From Kibdelosporangium persicum (GTDB lineage Bacteria; Actinomycetota; Actinomycetes; Mycobacteriales; Pseudonocardiaceae), in NCBI RefSeq assembly GCF_013280595.1, contig NZ_JAAATY010000023.1, positions 95,976 through 159,975 of the forward strand: a DNA stretch of 64,000 bases. Direction: 5' to 3'. The notes under the pieces are model-generated. The model searched no databases, was not told the DNA's origin, and saw only the letters and a program-made list of their open reading frames with translations. Each line of letters opens with the position of its first letter. Position 1 is the first letter of the stretch. Of this stretch, positions 37,930-46,329 are shown piece after piece. The position numbers and the translations under genes were made by a program.

Positions 37930-37981
37930 CTATGCCTTCTAGAGTTGTCCTCATCAGGGCAAACGAGGAAGGCGGAAGACG

Positions 37982-38515
37982 ATGAGCAGCACGTACACCG
38001 AGCCGAAAACCACTGGGCCGAAGAGCACCATGACGGGCGAGCGGGCGGACTTCCTGCAGATGCTGGCCAAGCACCGCGGGTTCCTGAAGTTCACGGTCCG
38101 GGACCTGACCGACGAGCAGGCGAACAAGCGGACCACGGTGAGCGAGCTGACCCTCGGCGGGCTGATCAAGCACGTCGCGGTGACCGAGCGGGCGTGGGTG
38201 AACTTCATCCTCGAGGGCGCACCCGGCATGTTCTCGGAGGCTGTGGACTGGGAGGCGCAGTTCTCGATGCGGGCGGGCGAGACGCTGGCCGGGCTGCTTG
38301 AGCAGTACGAGGCGATCGCGCGCCGGACCGACGAGCTGGTCACGACGATCGACCTGGACGAATCGCACGCGCTGCCCGAGGCGCCCTGGTTCGAGCCGGG
38401 AGCGGCCTGGTCCAACCGCCGCGTGCTGATGCACATCATCGCCGAGACCTCCCAGCACGCCGGCCACGCCGACATCATCCGCGAGTCGCTGGACGGCTCG
38501 AAGACGATGGGTTGA
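37982..38515 (+). CDS. DinB/DUF664 family protein
   Basis: A 177-aa four-helix-bundle DinB-like protein. Metal-binding His are visible in GGLIKHVAVTERAW and in HIIAETSQHAGHADIIRESL. Members are thiol-dependent S-transferases or hydrolases of unclear targets (bacillithiol/mycothiol-related). ATG with GAAGG upstream. Confidence 0.92.
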   Translation: MSSTYTEPKTTGPKSTMTGERADFLQMLAKHRGFLKFTVRDLTDEQANKRTTVSELTLGGLIKHVAVTERAWVNFILEGAPGMFSEAVDWEAQFSMRAGETLAGLLEQYEAIARRTDELVTTIDLDESHALPEAPWFEPGAAWSNRRVLMHIIAETSQHAGHADIIRESLDGSKTMG

Positions 38516-38542
38516 CCGGCCCGGACTGGGTACTCGAATGCC

Positions 38543-40033
38543 GTGACCACCACCACGGCAGCCCAGTCCCTCTGGCTCAAGGCCCTGCCGGCCGACGGCT
38601 ATCCGCCGCTGCAGGCCGACGAGACGTTCGATGTCGCCGTGATCGGCGGCGGCATCACCGGAATGACCACCGCCTTGCTGCTCAAACAGGCCGGCCTGCG
38701 AGTCGCCGTACTCGAGGCCGGCCGGGTCGGCTCAGGCGTCAGCGGCAACAACACCGCGAAGGTCACCGCGCTACAGTCCACTGTGTACTCCACGATCACC
38801 CGGAAGCACGGCGAGTACGCCGCCCGGGACTACGCGGCGGCAAGCCTCGCCGGTGTCACGAAAGTGGGAGAGCTCGGCGCGGACATCGACTGCGATCTGC
38901 GGCGCCGCCCGGCGTACACCTACGCGCTGGCACCGGGCGAGGCCGAGTCGGTGGAGCAGGAGGCGCGGGCCGCTGCCAAAGCCGGACTGCCGATCACTTC
39001 GGACCCGATGGACGTGCCGTTCCCGGTGTACGCCACGATCAAGCTCGCCGAGCAGATCGTCTTCCACCCGACGAAGTACGTCCTGGGCCTGGCGGCCAAG
39101 GTCGCCGGCGACGGCTGCCAGATCTACGAGCACAGCCGGGTGATGCAAGTGGAGGAAGGGCAGCAGTGTCGCGTTAGGACAGGTGGTGGCACGGTCACCG
39201 CGGACCGTGTGGTCGTGGCCACGCACTACCCGATCCTCGACCGTGGACTGTTCTTCGCCCGCCTGGAGCCGACTCGGGCCTACTGCGTGGCCGCGAAGCT
39301 CCGCTCCGGATCACCGCCGGAGTCGTTGGCCATCAACCCGGGTACGCCGACCCGCTCGCTGAGCTCGTCGGGCGATCTGCTCATCGTGGCAGGGGAAAGC
39401 CATCCCGCCGGCCAGGCGGGCGTCGGGCCCGAGCGGTACGAGGAACTGGCGAACTTCGCCCGTGAGTACTGGGACGTCGAGGAGATCACCCACCGGTGGT
39501 CGGCGCAGGACCCCACCGCGTACGACAACCTGCCGATGATTGGCACGTACACACCGCGGTCCGGCCGTGTCTTCGTGGCGACCGCGTTCATGAAGTGGGG
39601 ACTGTCCACTTCGACCTTCGCGGCGATGATCCTCGCCGATCTGATCGCCGGCCGGGAGAACCCGTGGGCCGAGCGGTTCAGCCCGCACCGGATGACCTTG
39701 AGCGGCACGCCGACGCTGGCCAAGCTGAACGCCAAGGTCGCGGTCGACCTGGTCGGCGACCGGCTGACACCGGCCGACGCCAACGATGTGGCGGAGATCC
39801 CCGAAGGACAGGCCCGGGTGGTACGCGACGGTCTGGGCAAGAAGGGCGTCTACCGCGATCCGGACGGTCACCTGCACGGGGTTTCGTTGCGGTGTACCCA
39901 TTTGGGCTGTCTTGTCCGGTTCAACGCCGCCGAGATCAGCTGGGACTGCCCGTGTCACGGCTCTCGGTTCGATGTGGACGGCAATGTCCTCGAAGGACCG
40001 GCGACAAAGCCGTTGCCCGAGCGGGAAGTTTGA
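38543..40033 (+). CDS. FAD oxidoreductase fused to a Rieske [2Fe-2S] domain
   Basis: A 496-aa protein: N-terminal DAO-type FAD domain (VIGGGITGMTTALLLKQAG) and C-terminal Rieske domain with both cluster motifs, CTHLGC and CPCHGS. Such actinobacterial proteins pass electrons from an amine/acid oxidase-like flavin site to a 2Fe-2S cluster. Substrate and final acceptor unknown. GTG start 28 bp after the DinB stop. Confidence 0.93.
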   Translation: MTTTTAAQSLWLKALPADGYPPLQADETFDVAVIGGGITGMTTALLLKQAGLRVAVLEAGRVGSGVSGNNTAKVTALQSTVYSTITRKHGEYAARDYAAASLAGVTKVGELGADIDCDLRRRPAYTYALAPGEAESVEQEARAAAKAGLPITSDPMDVPFPVYATIKLAEQIVFHPTKYVLGLAAKVAGDGCQIYEHSRVMQVEEGQQCRVRTGGGTVTADRVVVATHYPILDRGLFFARLEPTRAYCVAAKLRSGSPPESLAINPGTPTRSLSSSGDLLIVAGESHPAGQAGVGPERYEELANFAREYWDVEEITHRWSAQDPTAYDNLPMIGTYTPRSGRVFVATAFMKWGLSTSTFAAMILADLIAGRENPWAERFSPHRMTLSGTPTLAKLNAKVAVDLVGDRLTPADANDVAEIPEGQARVVRDGLGKKGVYRDPDGHLHGVSLRCTHLGCLVRFNAAEISWDCPCHGSRFDVDGNVLEGPATKPLPEREV

Positions 40034-40062
40034 GATCACCCGGCCCGGGTGACCCAGTGGGC

Positions 40063-41523
40063 ATGGACCACAGTCGGGCTCCGGTGCTTGAAGCGCTGCG
40101 GCGCTACCATGAGCGTGCGTTCGTGCCCTTCAACGCGCCAGGTCACAAGCAGGGGAGGGGAATCGACCCGCGAGTGCTCGATGTCGTAGGCAAGGACGTC
40201 TTCCGGTCCGACGTGCTGACGCCGAACGGTCTGGACACCCGGCGCGTCACCAACAGCGTGCTGCAGGACGCGCAGGACCTGATGGCCGACGCCGTCGGCG
40301 CGGACAAGGCGTTCTTCTCCACGTGCGGCAGTTCGTTGTCGGTGAAGAGCGCGATGCTGTCGGTCGCCGGACCCGGAGAGAAGATCCTCGTCGTGCGGCA
40401 CGCGCACAAGTCCGTGATCGCCGGTCTGATCATCAGCGGCGTCGACCCGGTGTGGGTGCATCCCCGGTGGGACACCGAGCGGCACCTGTCGCACCCGCCG
40501 GGCCCGGAGGACGTGCGAGCCGCGTTCCAGGCCGAGCCTGAGGCCAAGGGCATGCTGATGGTCACGCCGACGGACTACGGCACGTGTGGGGACATCACCG
40601 CGATCGCGGAGGTCTGCCATGAGTTCGACCGGCCGTTGATCGTCGACGAGGCATGGGGCGCGCACCTGCCGTTCCACTCGGACCTGCCGCCGTGGGCGAT
40701 GTACTGCGGCGCGGACCTGTGCGTCACGAGCGTGCACAAGATGGGCGCGGCCGTCGAACAGAGTTCGGTTTTCCACCTGCAGGGCGACCGTGTGGACCCG
40801 AACGTGCTGAAGATGCGGGAGGACCTGCTCGGCACGACCAGTGCGTCCGCGCTCGTCTACCTCGGCCTGGACGGCTGGCGCAGGCAGATGGTCGAGCACG
40901 GCAAGGAACTGCTCGGCGCCGCTCTGTCCCTTGTGCACTCGGTGCGCGCCGACACCGACCAGATCGCGGGCCTGCACGTCGTCGGCGACGAGATCGTCGG
41001 GCCGGAGCTCGCGTCGTCGCTCGACCCGCTGAAGGTGATCGTCGACGTGTTGGCGTTGGGGATCAACGGCTACCAGGCCGCCGACTGGCTGCGGGAGGAG
41101 CGGCGTGTCACCGTCGGGCTCTCGGACCACCGCCGGATCGTCGCGCAGTTCACCCACGCCGACGACCAGGAGACCGCGTCCGCCTTCCTGCGGGCGATGC
41201 AGGACCTGGCCGGGTCCGCGGAGTCCCTGCCTGCGCCGCCGCGGGTCGATCTGCCGTCGCCCGGCGAGTTGGAGCTTCGTACCGAGGTTCTGCCGCGAGA
41301 CGCCTTCTTCGGCGAGACCGAGCAGGTCCCTGTGGCGAAGGCGGTGGGCCGGATCGCGGCGGAGATGATCACGCCGTACCCGCCGGGCGCGCCCGCCGTG
41401 CTGCCCGGCGAGGTGATCAACAAGGCCCTCCTGGACTACCTCCGGTCCGGCTTGGCCGCCGGGATGTACATCCCCGACGCGATCGACAGCGAGCTCAAGT
41501 CAGTACGCGTGCTCGTCCGCTGA
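40063..41523 (+). CDS. Orn/Lys/Arg decarboxylase-like PLP enzyme
   Basis: A 486-aa fold-type I PLP decarboxylase. N-terminal FVPFNAPGHKQGRG, GADKAFFSTCGSS, LIVDEAWGAHLPFH and the PLP lysine in SVHKMGAAVEQSS are characteristic. Length suits the biosynthetic (Gram-positive speA-like) rather than the long inducible type. It probably decarboxylates arginine or lysine; substrate not certain. ATG at 40063; GTG at 40057 is possible. Confidence 0.92.
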   Translation: MDHSRAPVLEALRRYHERAFVPFNAPGHKQGRGIDPRVLDVVGKDVFRSDVLTPNGLDTRRVTNSVLQDAQDLMADAVGADKAFFSTCGSSLSVKSAMLSVAGPGEKILVVRHAHKSVIAGLIISGVDPVWVHPRWDTERHLSHPPGPEDVRAAFQAEPEAKGMLMVTPTDYGTCGDITAIAEVCHEFDRPLIVDEAWGAHLPFHSDLPPWAMYCGADLCVTSVHKMGAAVEQSSVFHLQGDRVDPNVLKMREDLLGTTSASALVYLGLDGWRRQMVEHGKELLGAALSLVHSVRADTDQIAGLHVVGDEIVGPELASSLDPLKVIVDVLALGINGYQAADWLREERRVTVGLSDHRRIVAQFTHADDQETASAFLRAMQDLAGSAESLPAPPRVDLPSPGELELRTEVLPRDAFFGETEQVPVAKAVGRIAAEMITPYPPGAPAVLPGEVINKALLDYLRSGLAAGMYIPDAIDSELKSVRVLVR

Positions 41524-41548
41524 CTTTCCCAGTTCCCCCAGCTCAGCC

Positions 41549-41594
41549 CTCGTGAGTGGTTATCAGGGTTAGAACCCCGATAACCACTCACGAG
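41549..41594. repeat. 46-bp dispersed palindrome, copy 4
   Basis: Here the arms read CTCGTGAGTGGTTATC and GATAACCACTCACGAG: a TT-to-GT change is matched by AA-to-AC on the other arm, so pairing is kept. It lies 26 bp after the decarboxylase stop. Confidence 0.9.
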
Positions 41595-41654
41595 GGCTTT
41601 TGGGTGCCTGCGTGGTTGACGGGGTCCGCGGCGCGGAAGTACCGTTTCGTTAGA

Positions 41655-41681
41655 TGGAAGAGTGATTCCACAGAGCGGAAT
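41655..41681 (+). promoter_or_regulatory. Alternating half-sites upstream of the glyoxylate operon, possible IclR operator
   Basis: TGGAA (41655-41659), 6 bp, TTCCA (41666-41670), 6 bp, GGAAT (41677-41681): three half-sites in alternating orientation just before the hyi start. Glyoxylate-pathway operons are often under IclR-type repressors that bind such TGGAA/TTCCA dyads. No regulator gene is adjacent. Confidence 0.5.
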
Positions 41682-41694
41682 TTAAGGAGTGACG

Positions 41695-42510
41695 GTGGAC
41701 CATCGGTTCCGGTATGACGTGAACCTGTCGATCTTGTTCACCGAACTGGCCATCACCAGCCGGGCGGCCGCGGCCAAGGCGGCGGGGTTCAGCGCGGTCG
41801 AGTTCTGGTGGCCGTTCAGCCGGGCGGTGCCGGACGACTCCGAGGTGGACGCTTTCGTCCGCTCGGTGCGCGAGGAGGGCGTCCGCCTGGTCGGCCTGAA
41901 CTTCTACGCCGGTGACATGCCCGGCGGTGAGCGCGGAGTGCTGTCCGATCCCGCGCGCGGCACGGAGTTCCGGGAGAACATCGAGGTCGCCGTCGAGATC
42001 GCCGACCAGCTCGGCTGCCGCGCGTTCAACGCGTTGTACGGCAACAGGATCGACGGTGTCCCGGCGGGGCGGCAGGACGAGGTGGCGCGGGAGAACCTGG
42101 CGATCGCGGCCAAGGCGGCGAGCCGGATCGGCGCGACCATCCTGGTCGAGCCACTGAGCGGCGCGCCCGCGTACCCCCTCAAGACCGCGGCCGAGGCGCT
42201 TGCTGTGATCCAGCGAGTACGCAAGGAAGGCGGCGTCGACAACATCGCCCTGCTCGCCGACCTGTACCACCTGGCGGTGAACGGCGACGACCCGGCACGG
42301 GTCATCGACGACTACAGCCCGCACTTCGGCCACGTGCAGATCGCCGACGCCCCCGGCCGCAACGAACCCGGCACGGGCGGTCTCGACTTCGCCGACCTCT
42401 TCGAACGGCTCGCGGAGAACGGCTACGGCGGCTACATCGGCTTGGAGTACAAGCCAAGCGGTGCCAGCGCCGACAGCTTCGACTGGCTTGCCCGCGACTT
42501 GCGGGCGTGA
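41695..42510 (+). CDS. hyi: Hydroxypyruvate isomerase
   Basis: A 271-aa TIM-barrel isomerase of the Hyi family. Metal- and substrate-binding motifs are seen: FSAVEFWWPF, NALYGNR, ILVEPLSG, LLADLYHL, HVQIADAPGRNEPGTG, YIGLEYKP. It interconverts hydroxypyruvate and tartronate semialdehyde. The GTG at 41695 fits AAGGAG 5 bp upstream better than the GTG at 41689. First gene of a hyi-glxR-gcl operon. Confidence 0.95.
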   Translation: MDHRFRYDVNLSILFTELAITSRAAAAKAAGFSAVEFWWPFSRAVPDDSEVDAFVRSVREEGVRLVGLNFYAGDMPGGERGVLSDPARGTEFRENIEVAVEIADQLGCRAFNALYGNRIDGVPAGRQDEVARENLAIAAKAASRIGATILVEPLSGAPAYPLKTAAEALAVIQRVRKEGGVDNIALLADLYHLAVNGDDPARVIDDYSPHFGHVQIADAPGRNEPGTGGLDFADLFERLAENGYGGYIGLEYKPSGASADSFDWLARDLRA

Positions 42511-42523
42511 CACCGGAGGAATC

Positions 42524-43402
42524 ATGACGACGGTGGGATTCATCGGCCTGGGCATCATGGGCGGCCCGATGGCCGCACACCTGGTCGGCGCGGGACATGA
42601 GGTTATCGGCTTCGACGTGGTGCCGGAATCACTGGCCACCCTCGCCGAAGCGGGCGGCAAGGCGGCGGCGAACGTGGCGGAGGCGGTTTCCAGCGCCGAC
42701 GTCGTGATCACGATGCTGCCCGACCACCCGCACGTCGAGTCGGTGGTACTCGGCGACGACGGCGTGCTGCGGAACGCCAAGGACGGCACGCTGCTGATCG
42801 ACATGAGCACGATCCGCCCGGAAAGCTCACTGGCGATCGCGCAAGCCGCCAAGGCCAAGGGAATTCGTGTGCTGGACGCGCCGGTGTCCGGCGGCGAGGC
42901 GGGCGCGAAGAACGCCGCACTGTCCATCATGGCCGGTGGCGACGCGGCGGATTTCGCGGCCGCGAAGCCGTTGTTCGACGTGCTCGGCAAGACGGTCGTC
43001 CACGTGGGACCGCACGGCGCCGGTCAGGTGGTCAAGGCCGCCAACCAGCTCGTTGTCGGCGGCACGTACGCCCTTGTCGCCGAGGCGATCGTGCTGCTCG
43101 AAGCGTCCGGTGTGGACGCGAAGACCGGTCTGGACGTGCTCGCAGGCGGCCTCGCGGCCAGCCGGATCCTGGACCTCAAGCGGGAGACCATGGTGGCCCG
43201 CCAGTTCCAGCCGGGCTTCCGGATCGACCTGCACCACAAGGACATGGGCATCGCAGTGGCCGCCGCACGGCAGGCCGACGTGTCGCTGCCGGTCACCGGC
43301 CTCGTCGCGCAGCTGGTCGCGGCTGCACGGGCGATGGGGCATGGCTCACTCGACCACTCGGCGCTGCTCAAGGTCACCGAGCAGCTGTCCAGCCGAGGTT
43401 GA
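42524..43402 (+). CDS. glxR: 2-hydroxy-3-oxopropionate (tartronate semialdehyde) reductase
   Basis: A 292-aa beta-hydroxyacid dehydrogenase. NAD(P) site GFIGLGIMGGPMA, substrate motif DAPVSGGEAGA, catalytic Lys in GAGQVVKAANQL and the C-terminal DLHHKDMGIA. It reduces tartronate semialdehyde to D-glycerate. ATG after GGAGGAATC, 13 bp from hyi. Confidence 0.95.
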   Translation: MTTVGFIGLGIMGGPMAAHLVGAGHEVIGFDVVPESLATLAEAGGKAAANVAEAVSSADVVITMLPDHPHVESVVLGDDGVLRNAKDGTLLIDMSTIRPESSLAIAQAAKAKGIRVLDAPVSGGEAGAKNAALSIMAGGDAADFAAAKPLFDVLGKTVVHVGPHGAGQVVKAANQLVVGGTYALVAEAIVLLEASGVDAKTGLDVLAGGLAASRILDLKRETMVARQFQPGFRIDLHHKDMGIAVAAARQADVSLPVTGLVAQLVAAARAMGHGSLDHSALLKVTEQLSSRG

Positions 43403-43432
43403 TCGGCACTGAGGCTAGGAAGGACAGCCACC

Positions 43433-45148
43433 ATGCCCCAAGTCCCCGCGATGCAAGCGGTCGTCGAGATCCTGAAGTCCGAGGGTGTCGACACCGCGTT
43501 CGGCTGCCCCGGCGCCGCGATCCTCCCGCTGTACAAGGCCCTTGAGGTGGTCGGCGGGATCGAGCACCTGATCGTCCGGCACGAGGAGGGCGCGACCCAC
43601 ATGGCCGACGGCTGGGCGCGCACCAACGGCAAGGTCGGTGTCGCGATCGGCACGTCCGGCCCGGCGGGCACCAACATGATCACCGGCCTGTACACCGCGC
43701 TGGCCGACTCGATCCCGATCATCTGCGTCACCGGCCAGGCGGTGTCGTCCAAACTGCACCAGGAGGCCTTCCAGGCGGTCGACATCGTCGAGATCGCCAA
43801 GCCGGTCACCAAGTGGGCGGTGCAGGTCAAGGAGGCCGCGCAGGCGCCGTGGATCTTCCGGGAGGCCTTCCGCGTCGCGCAGTCCGGCCGTCCCGGCCCG
43901 GTCCTGATCGACCTGCCGCTGGACGTGCAGAAGCAACGGATCGAATGGGACAGCGGCATCGACGCGCCGCTGCCGATCAATCCCGTCGTGCCGCACCCGC
44001 CCCGCGTCGAGCGGGCGCTGGACATGCTGCTGGCGGCGGAGAAGCCGCTGCTGCTCGCCGGCGGTGGCGTGATCCTCGGTGAGGCGCACGAGGAACTGCG
44101 TGAGCTGGCCGAGTACCTGCAGATCCCGGTGCAGGCCACGCTGATGGGCAAGGGCGCGCTGGACGAGGACCATCCGCTGTACGCCGGGATGACCGGAATC
44201 CAGACGTCCCAGCGGTATGGCAACGCGTCGTTCCTGGAGTCCGATCTCGTGCTGGCGGTTGGTGCGCGGTTCGGTGACCGGCACACCGGCGACCTGGAGA
44301 CCTACCGCGGCGCACGCCAGTTCATCCACGTGGACATCGAGCCGACCCAGATCGGCAAGGTGTTCGCGCCGGACCTGGGCATCGTGTCGGACGCCAGGCA
44401 GTTCCTGCGGGCCATCCTGGATCTGGCCAAGGCACGCGGCGCGGGCCGCCCGGCGGGGGCGTGGGTCGCCCGGACCCAGCAGCTGAAGGCGACGCTGACC
44501 CGGCGCGAGGACTTCGACACCGTGCCGGTCAAGGCACCGCGGGTGTTCAAGGAGATCAACGAGTTCTACGGCCCGGACACGTACTTCGTGACCGCGATCG
44601 GGCTGTACCAGATCTGGTCGGGCCAGCACCAGCTGGCGCACAAGCCACGGCACTACCAGGTCTGCGGCCAGGCCGGTCCGCTCGGCTGGGAGATCCCCGC
44701 CGCGATCGGCGTGAAGAAGGCGTTGAAGCACACCGATCCGGACGCCGAGGTGGTCGGCATCGTCGGCGACTACTCGTTCCAGTTCCTGGTCGAGGAGCTC
44801 GCGGTGGCCGCGCAGTACGACGTCCCGTTCGTGCTGATCATGCTGAACAACGAGTACCTCGGCCTGATCAGGATGGCCGAGGACCACGGCGGCTACGAGA
44901 TGAACTACGAGGTCGACATCCACTACGACACGGTCGGCACGGACAACATCAAGATCATGGAGGCGTACGGCTGTTCCGGCAGGCGCGTCACGCAGCCCGG
45001 TGAGATCTCGGACGCGCTGGCGTGGGCCCGCAAGCAGGCGGAGGCCACCAGCAGGCCGGTGCTCGTGGAGATCATGATCGAGCGCGAGGCCAACACCGCG
45101 AACGGTGTGTCGATCGCGAACGTCCGCGAGTACGAACCCCTGCCGTAA
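43433..45148 (+). CDS. gcl: Glyoxylate carboligase with Glu at the Val51 position
   Basis: A 571-aa ThDP enzyme joining two glyoxylates to tartronate semialdehyde and CO2. Aligned by eye it follows E. coli Gcl along its whole length (GTSGPAGTNMITGLYTALAD, CGQAGPLGWEIPAAIG, the ThDP motif from GDYSFQF to NNEYLGLIR). E. coli Gcl is known for lacking the catalytic Glu of ThDP enzymes (Val51, RHVEGASHM). Here the same site reads RHEEGATHM, so residue 51 is Glu. The C-terminus is also about 20 aa shorter. Operon with hyi and glxR supports glyoxylate use. Confidence 0.94.
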   Translation: MPQVPAMQAVVEILKSEGVDTAFGCPGAAILPLYKALEVVGGIEHLIVRHEEGATHMADGWARTNGKVGVAIGTSGPAGTNMITGLYTALADSIPIICVTGQAVSSKLHQEAFQAVDIVEIAKPVTKWAVQVKEAAQAPWIFREAFRVAQSGRPGPVLIDLPLDVQKQRIEWDSGIDAPLPINPVVPHPPRVERALDMLLAAEKPLLLAGGGVILGEAHEELRELAEYLQIPVQATLMGKGALDEDHPLYAGMTGIQTSQRYGNASFLESDLVLAVGARFGDRHTGDLETYRGARQFIHVDIEPTQIGKVFAPDLGIVSDARQFLRAILDLAKARGAGRPAGAWVARTQQLKATLTRREDFDTVPVKAPRVFKEINEFYGPDTYFVTAIGLYQIWSGQHQLAHKPRHYQVCGQAGPLGWEIPAAIGVKKALKHTDPDAEVVGIVGDYSFQFLVEELAVAAQYDVPFVLIMLNNEYLGLIRMAEDHGGYEMNYEVDIHYDTVGTDNIKIMEAYGCSGRRVTQPGEISDALAWARKQAEATSRPVLVEIMIEREANTANGVSIANVREYEPLP

Positions 45149-45157
45149 GCGGCCTTC

Positions 45158-45191
45158 GGTGGCTGCCACGGTCGTATCCGGGGCAGCCACC
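45158..45191 (+). terminator. Hairpin terminator after gcl
   Basis: GGTGGCTGCC (45158-45167) pairs perfectly with GGCAGCCACC (45182-45191) across 14 nt, 10 bp after the gcl stop. No U-tract. Confidence 0.6.
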
Positions 45192-45217
45192 CCGCGGGTC
45201 ACCTACGATTCGTCGGT

Positions 45218-45565
45218 ATGAGCCTGATAGCCGACGCGACAAAGAAGTCCGGGCTGATCTGGATCACCCGGCCTGACACCGCCCGCGCCATGCCGGCATG
45301 GCACCACTGGCACGACGACGCGGCGTACGTCCTGGTGGACCTGTCCGATGTGGACCGCGTTTCGGTGATCACCCGGGACAAGGCGACCGGCGCCCGCTCC
45401 GTCACGTGGGACGCGACCGTGACCCGGGTGTCGCCGGGCACCGCCGAGTGGGACGCGGTCGTACCGGAGATCCACGCCGCGCGCCTCAACTCCCCGCCGC
45501 CCGACGACTCCACCCCACTGTTCCGCCTGAGCCCCACCGCCGTGTCCACCATTCCGGCACCCTGA
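45218..45565 (+). CDS. Hypothetical protein, PPOX-like
   Basis: A 115-aa protein (LIADATKKSGLIWITRPDTA, AYVLVDLSDVDRVSVITRDK, ATVTRVSPGTAEWDAVVPEI) with the look of a small split-barrel PPOX relative. Function unknown. The last codons and stop (ATTCCGGCACCCTGA) are the first unit of a tandem array. Confidence 0.7.
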   Translation: MSLIADATKKSGLIWITRPDTARAMPAWHHWHDDAAYVLVDLSDVDRVSVITRDKATGARSVTWDATVTRVSPGTAEWDAVVPEIHAARLNSPPPDDSTPLFRLSPTAVSTIPAP

Positions 45566-45717
45566 AACCCCCACTCCGGCACCCCGAAACCCCCGTTCCG
45601 GCACCCTGAAACCCCCGTTCCGGCACCCTGAAACCCCCGTTCCGGCACCCCGAAACCCCCGTTCCGGCACCCTGAAACCCCTGTTCCGGCACCCCGAAAC
45701 CCCCGTTCCGGCACCCC
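45552..45717 (+). repeat. 22-bp tandem array A
   Basis: Seven and a half units of 22 bp, each TTCCGGCACCCTGAAA followed by CCCCCG, with C/T and G/A variants. The first unit contains the stop codon of the hypothetical gene. Period 22 shifts frame each unit, so it is not coding. Confidence 0.9.
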
Positions 45718-45752
45718 CAGTTCGCACCGCCGGGCGTCGTGGGAATTTCGCG

Positions 45753-45840
45753 GTGCCGGAGTGGTGGACTCACGGTGCTGGAACGGTGGACACGGGGTGC
45801 CGGAGTGGCGGACTCGGGGTGCTGGAACGGTGGACACGGG
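45753..45840 (-). repeat. 22-bp tandem array B, inverted relative of array A
   Basis: Four exact 22-bp steps alternating GTGCCGGAGTGGTGGACTC-type and GTGCTGGAACGGTGGACAC-type units. The reverse complement of array A's unit begins GTGCCGGAACGGGGG; the two agree at about 17 of 22 positions, so the arrays are homologous in opposite orientation, 35 bp apart. Confidence 0.85.
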
Positions 45841-45895
45841 GAGGGAGAAGCCCGCTGGTCCCGGGCGGGATCAGCGGGCGTGCTTCACGTGCTGG

Positions 45896-46249
45896 TCAGG
45901 CGAAGTCCTCTTCCTCGAAGACCTGGCGGACCTCGACCTCACCCTCCTGGAACGGGATGCGGCGGGCCCACTCCACGGCCTCCTCGCGGGACGACACCTG
46001 GATGACCCAGTAGCCGGCGATCAGCTCCTTGGCCTCGGCGAAGGGGCCGTCGACCACCTTGGTGGCACTGCCCGGGCCGTACTGCACCTTGAAGCCCTTG
46101 GAGCTGGGGTGCAGGCCGTCACCGGCGAGCATCACGCCTGCCTTCACGAGCTCGTCGTTGTACTTGCCCATCTCTTCGAGCTCCTGCTGCGTCGGCATGG
46201 CGCCGGCCTCGGTCTCCGGGTTGGCCTTCACGATCATCATGAACCGCAT
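45896..46249 (-). CDS. YCII-related (DGPF domain) protein
   Basis: A 117-aa YCII/DGPF-domain protein: MRFMMIVKANPETEAG, then the signature VVDGPFAEAKELIAGYWVIQ. Members accompany ECF sigma factors or act as small dimeric barrels of unclear function; no sigma gene is near. AGGAGG upstream of ATG. Confidence 0.92.
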   Translation of the reverse strand: MRFMMIVKANPETEAGAMPTQQELEEMGKYNDELVKAGVMLAGDGLHPSSKGFKVQYGPGSATKVVDGPFAEAKELIAGYWVIQVSSREEAVEWARRIPFQEGEVEVRQVFEEEDFA

Positions 46250-46329
46250 GTCGTCCTCCTGGTCGTTCTGGTCTGACACAGACGCGTCGAACGACGGCCC
46301 GGCGGATCGACACGCGGCCGGAAATTTTT

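Noticed and set aside
45199..45837. Gly/Cys/Arg repeat protein on the minus strand over the 22-bp arrays
   Set aside because: Frames over the 22-bp period are artefacts; overlaps a better plus-strand gene.
45552..45840. CRISPR-like array
   Set aside because: Units are contiguous, without unique spacers, and no cas genes are present.
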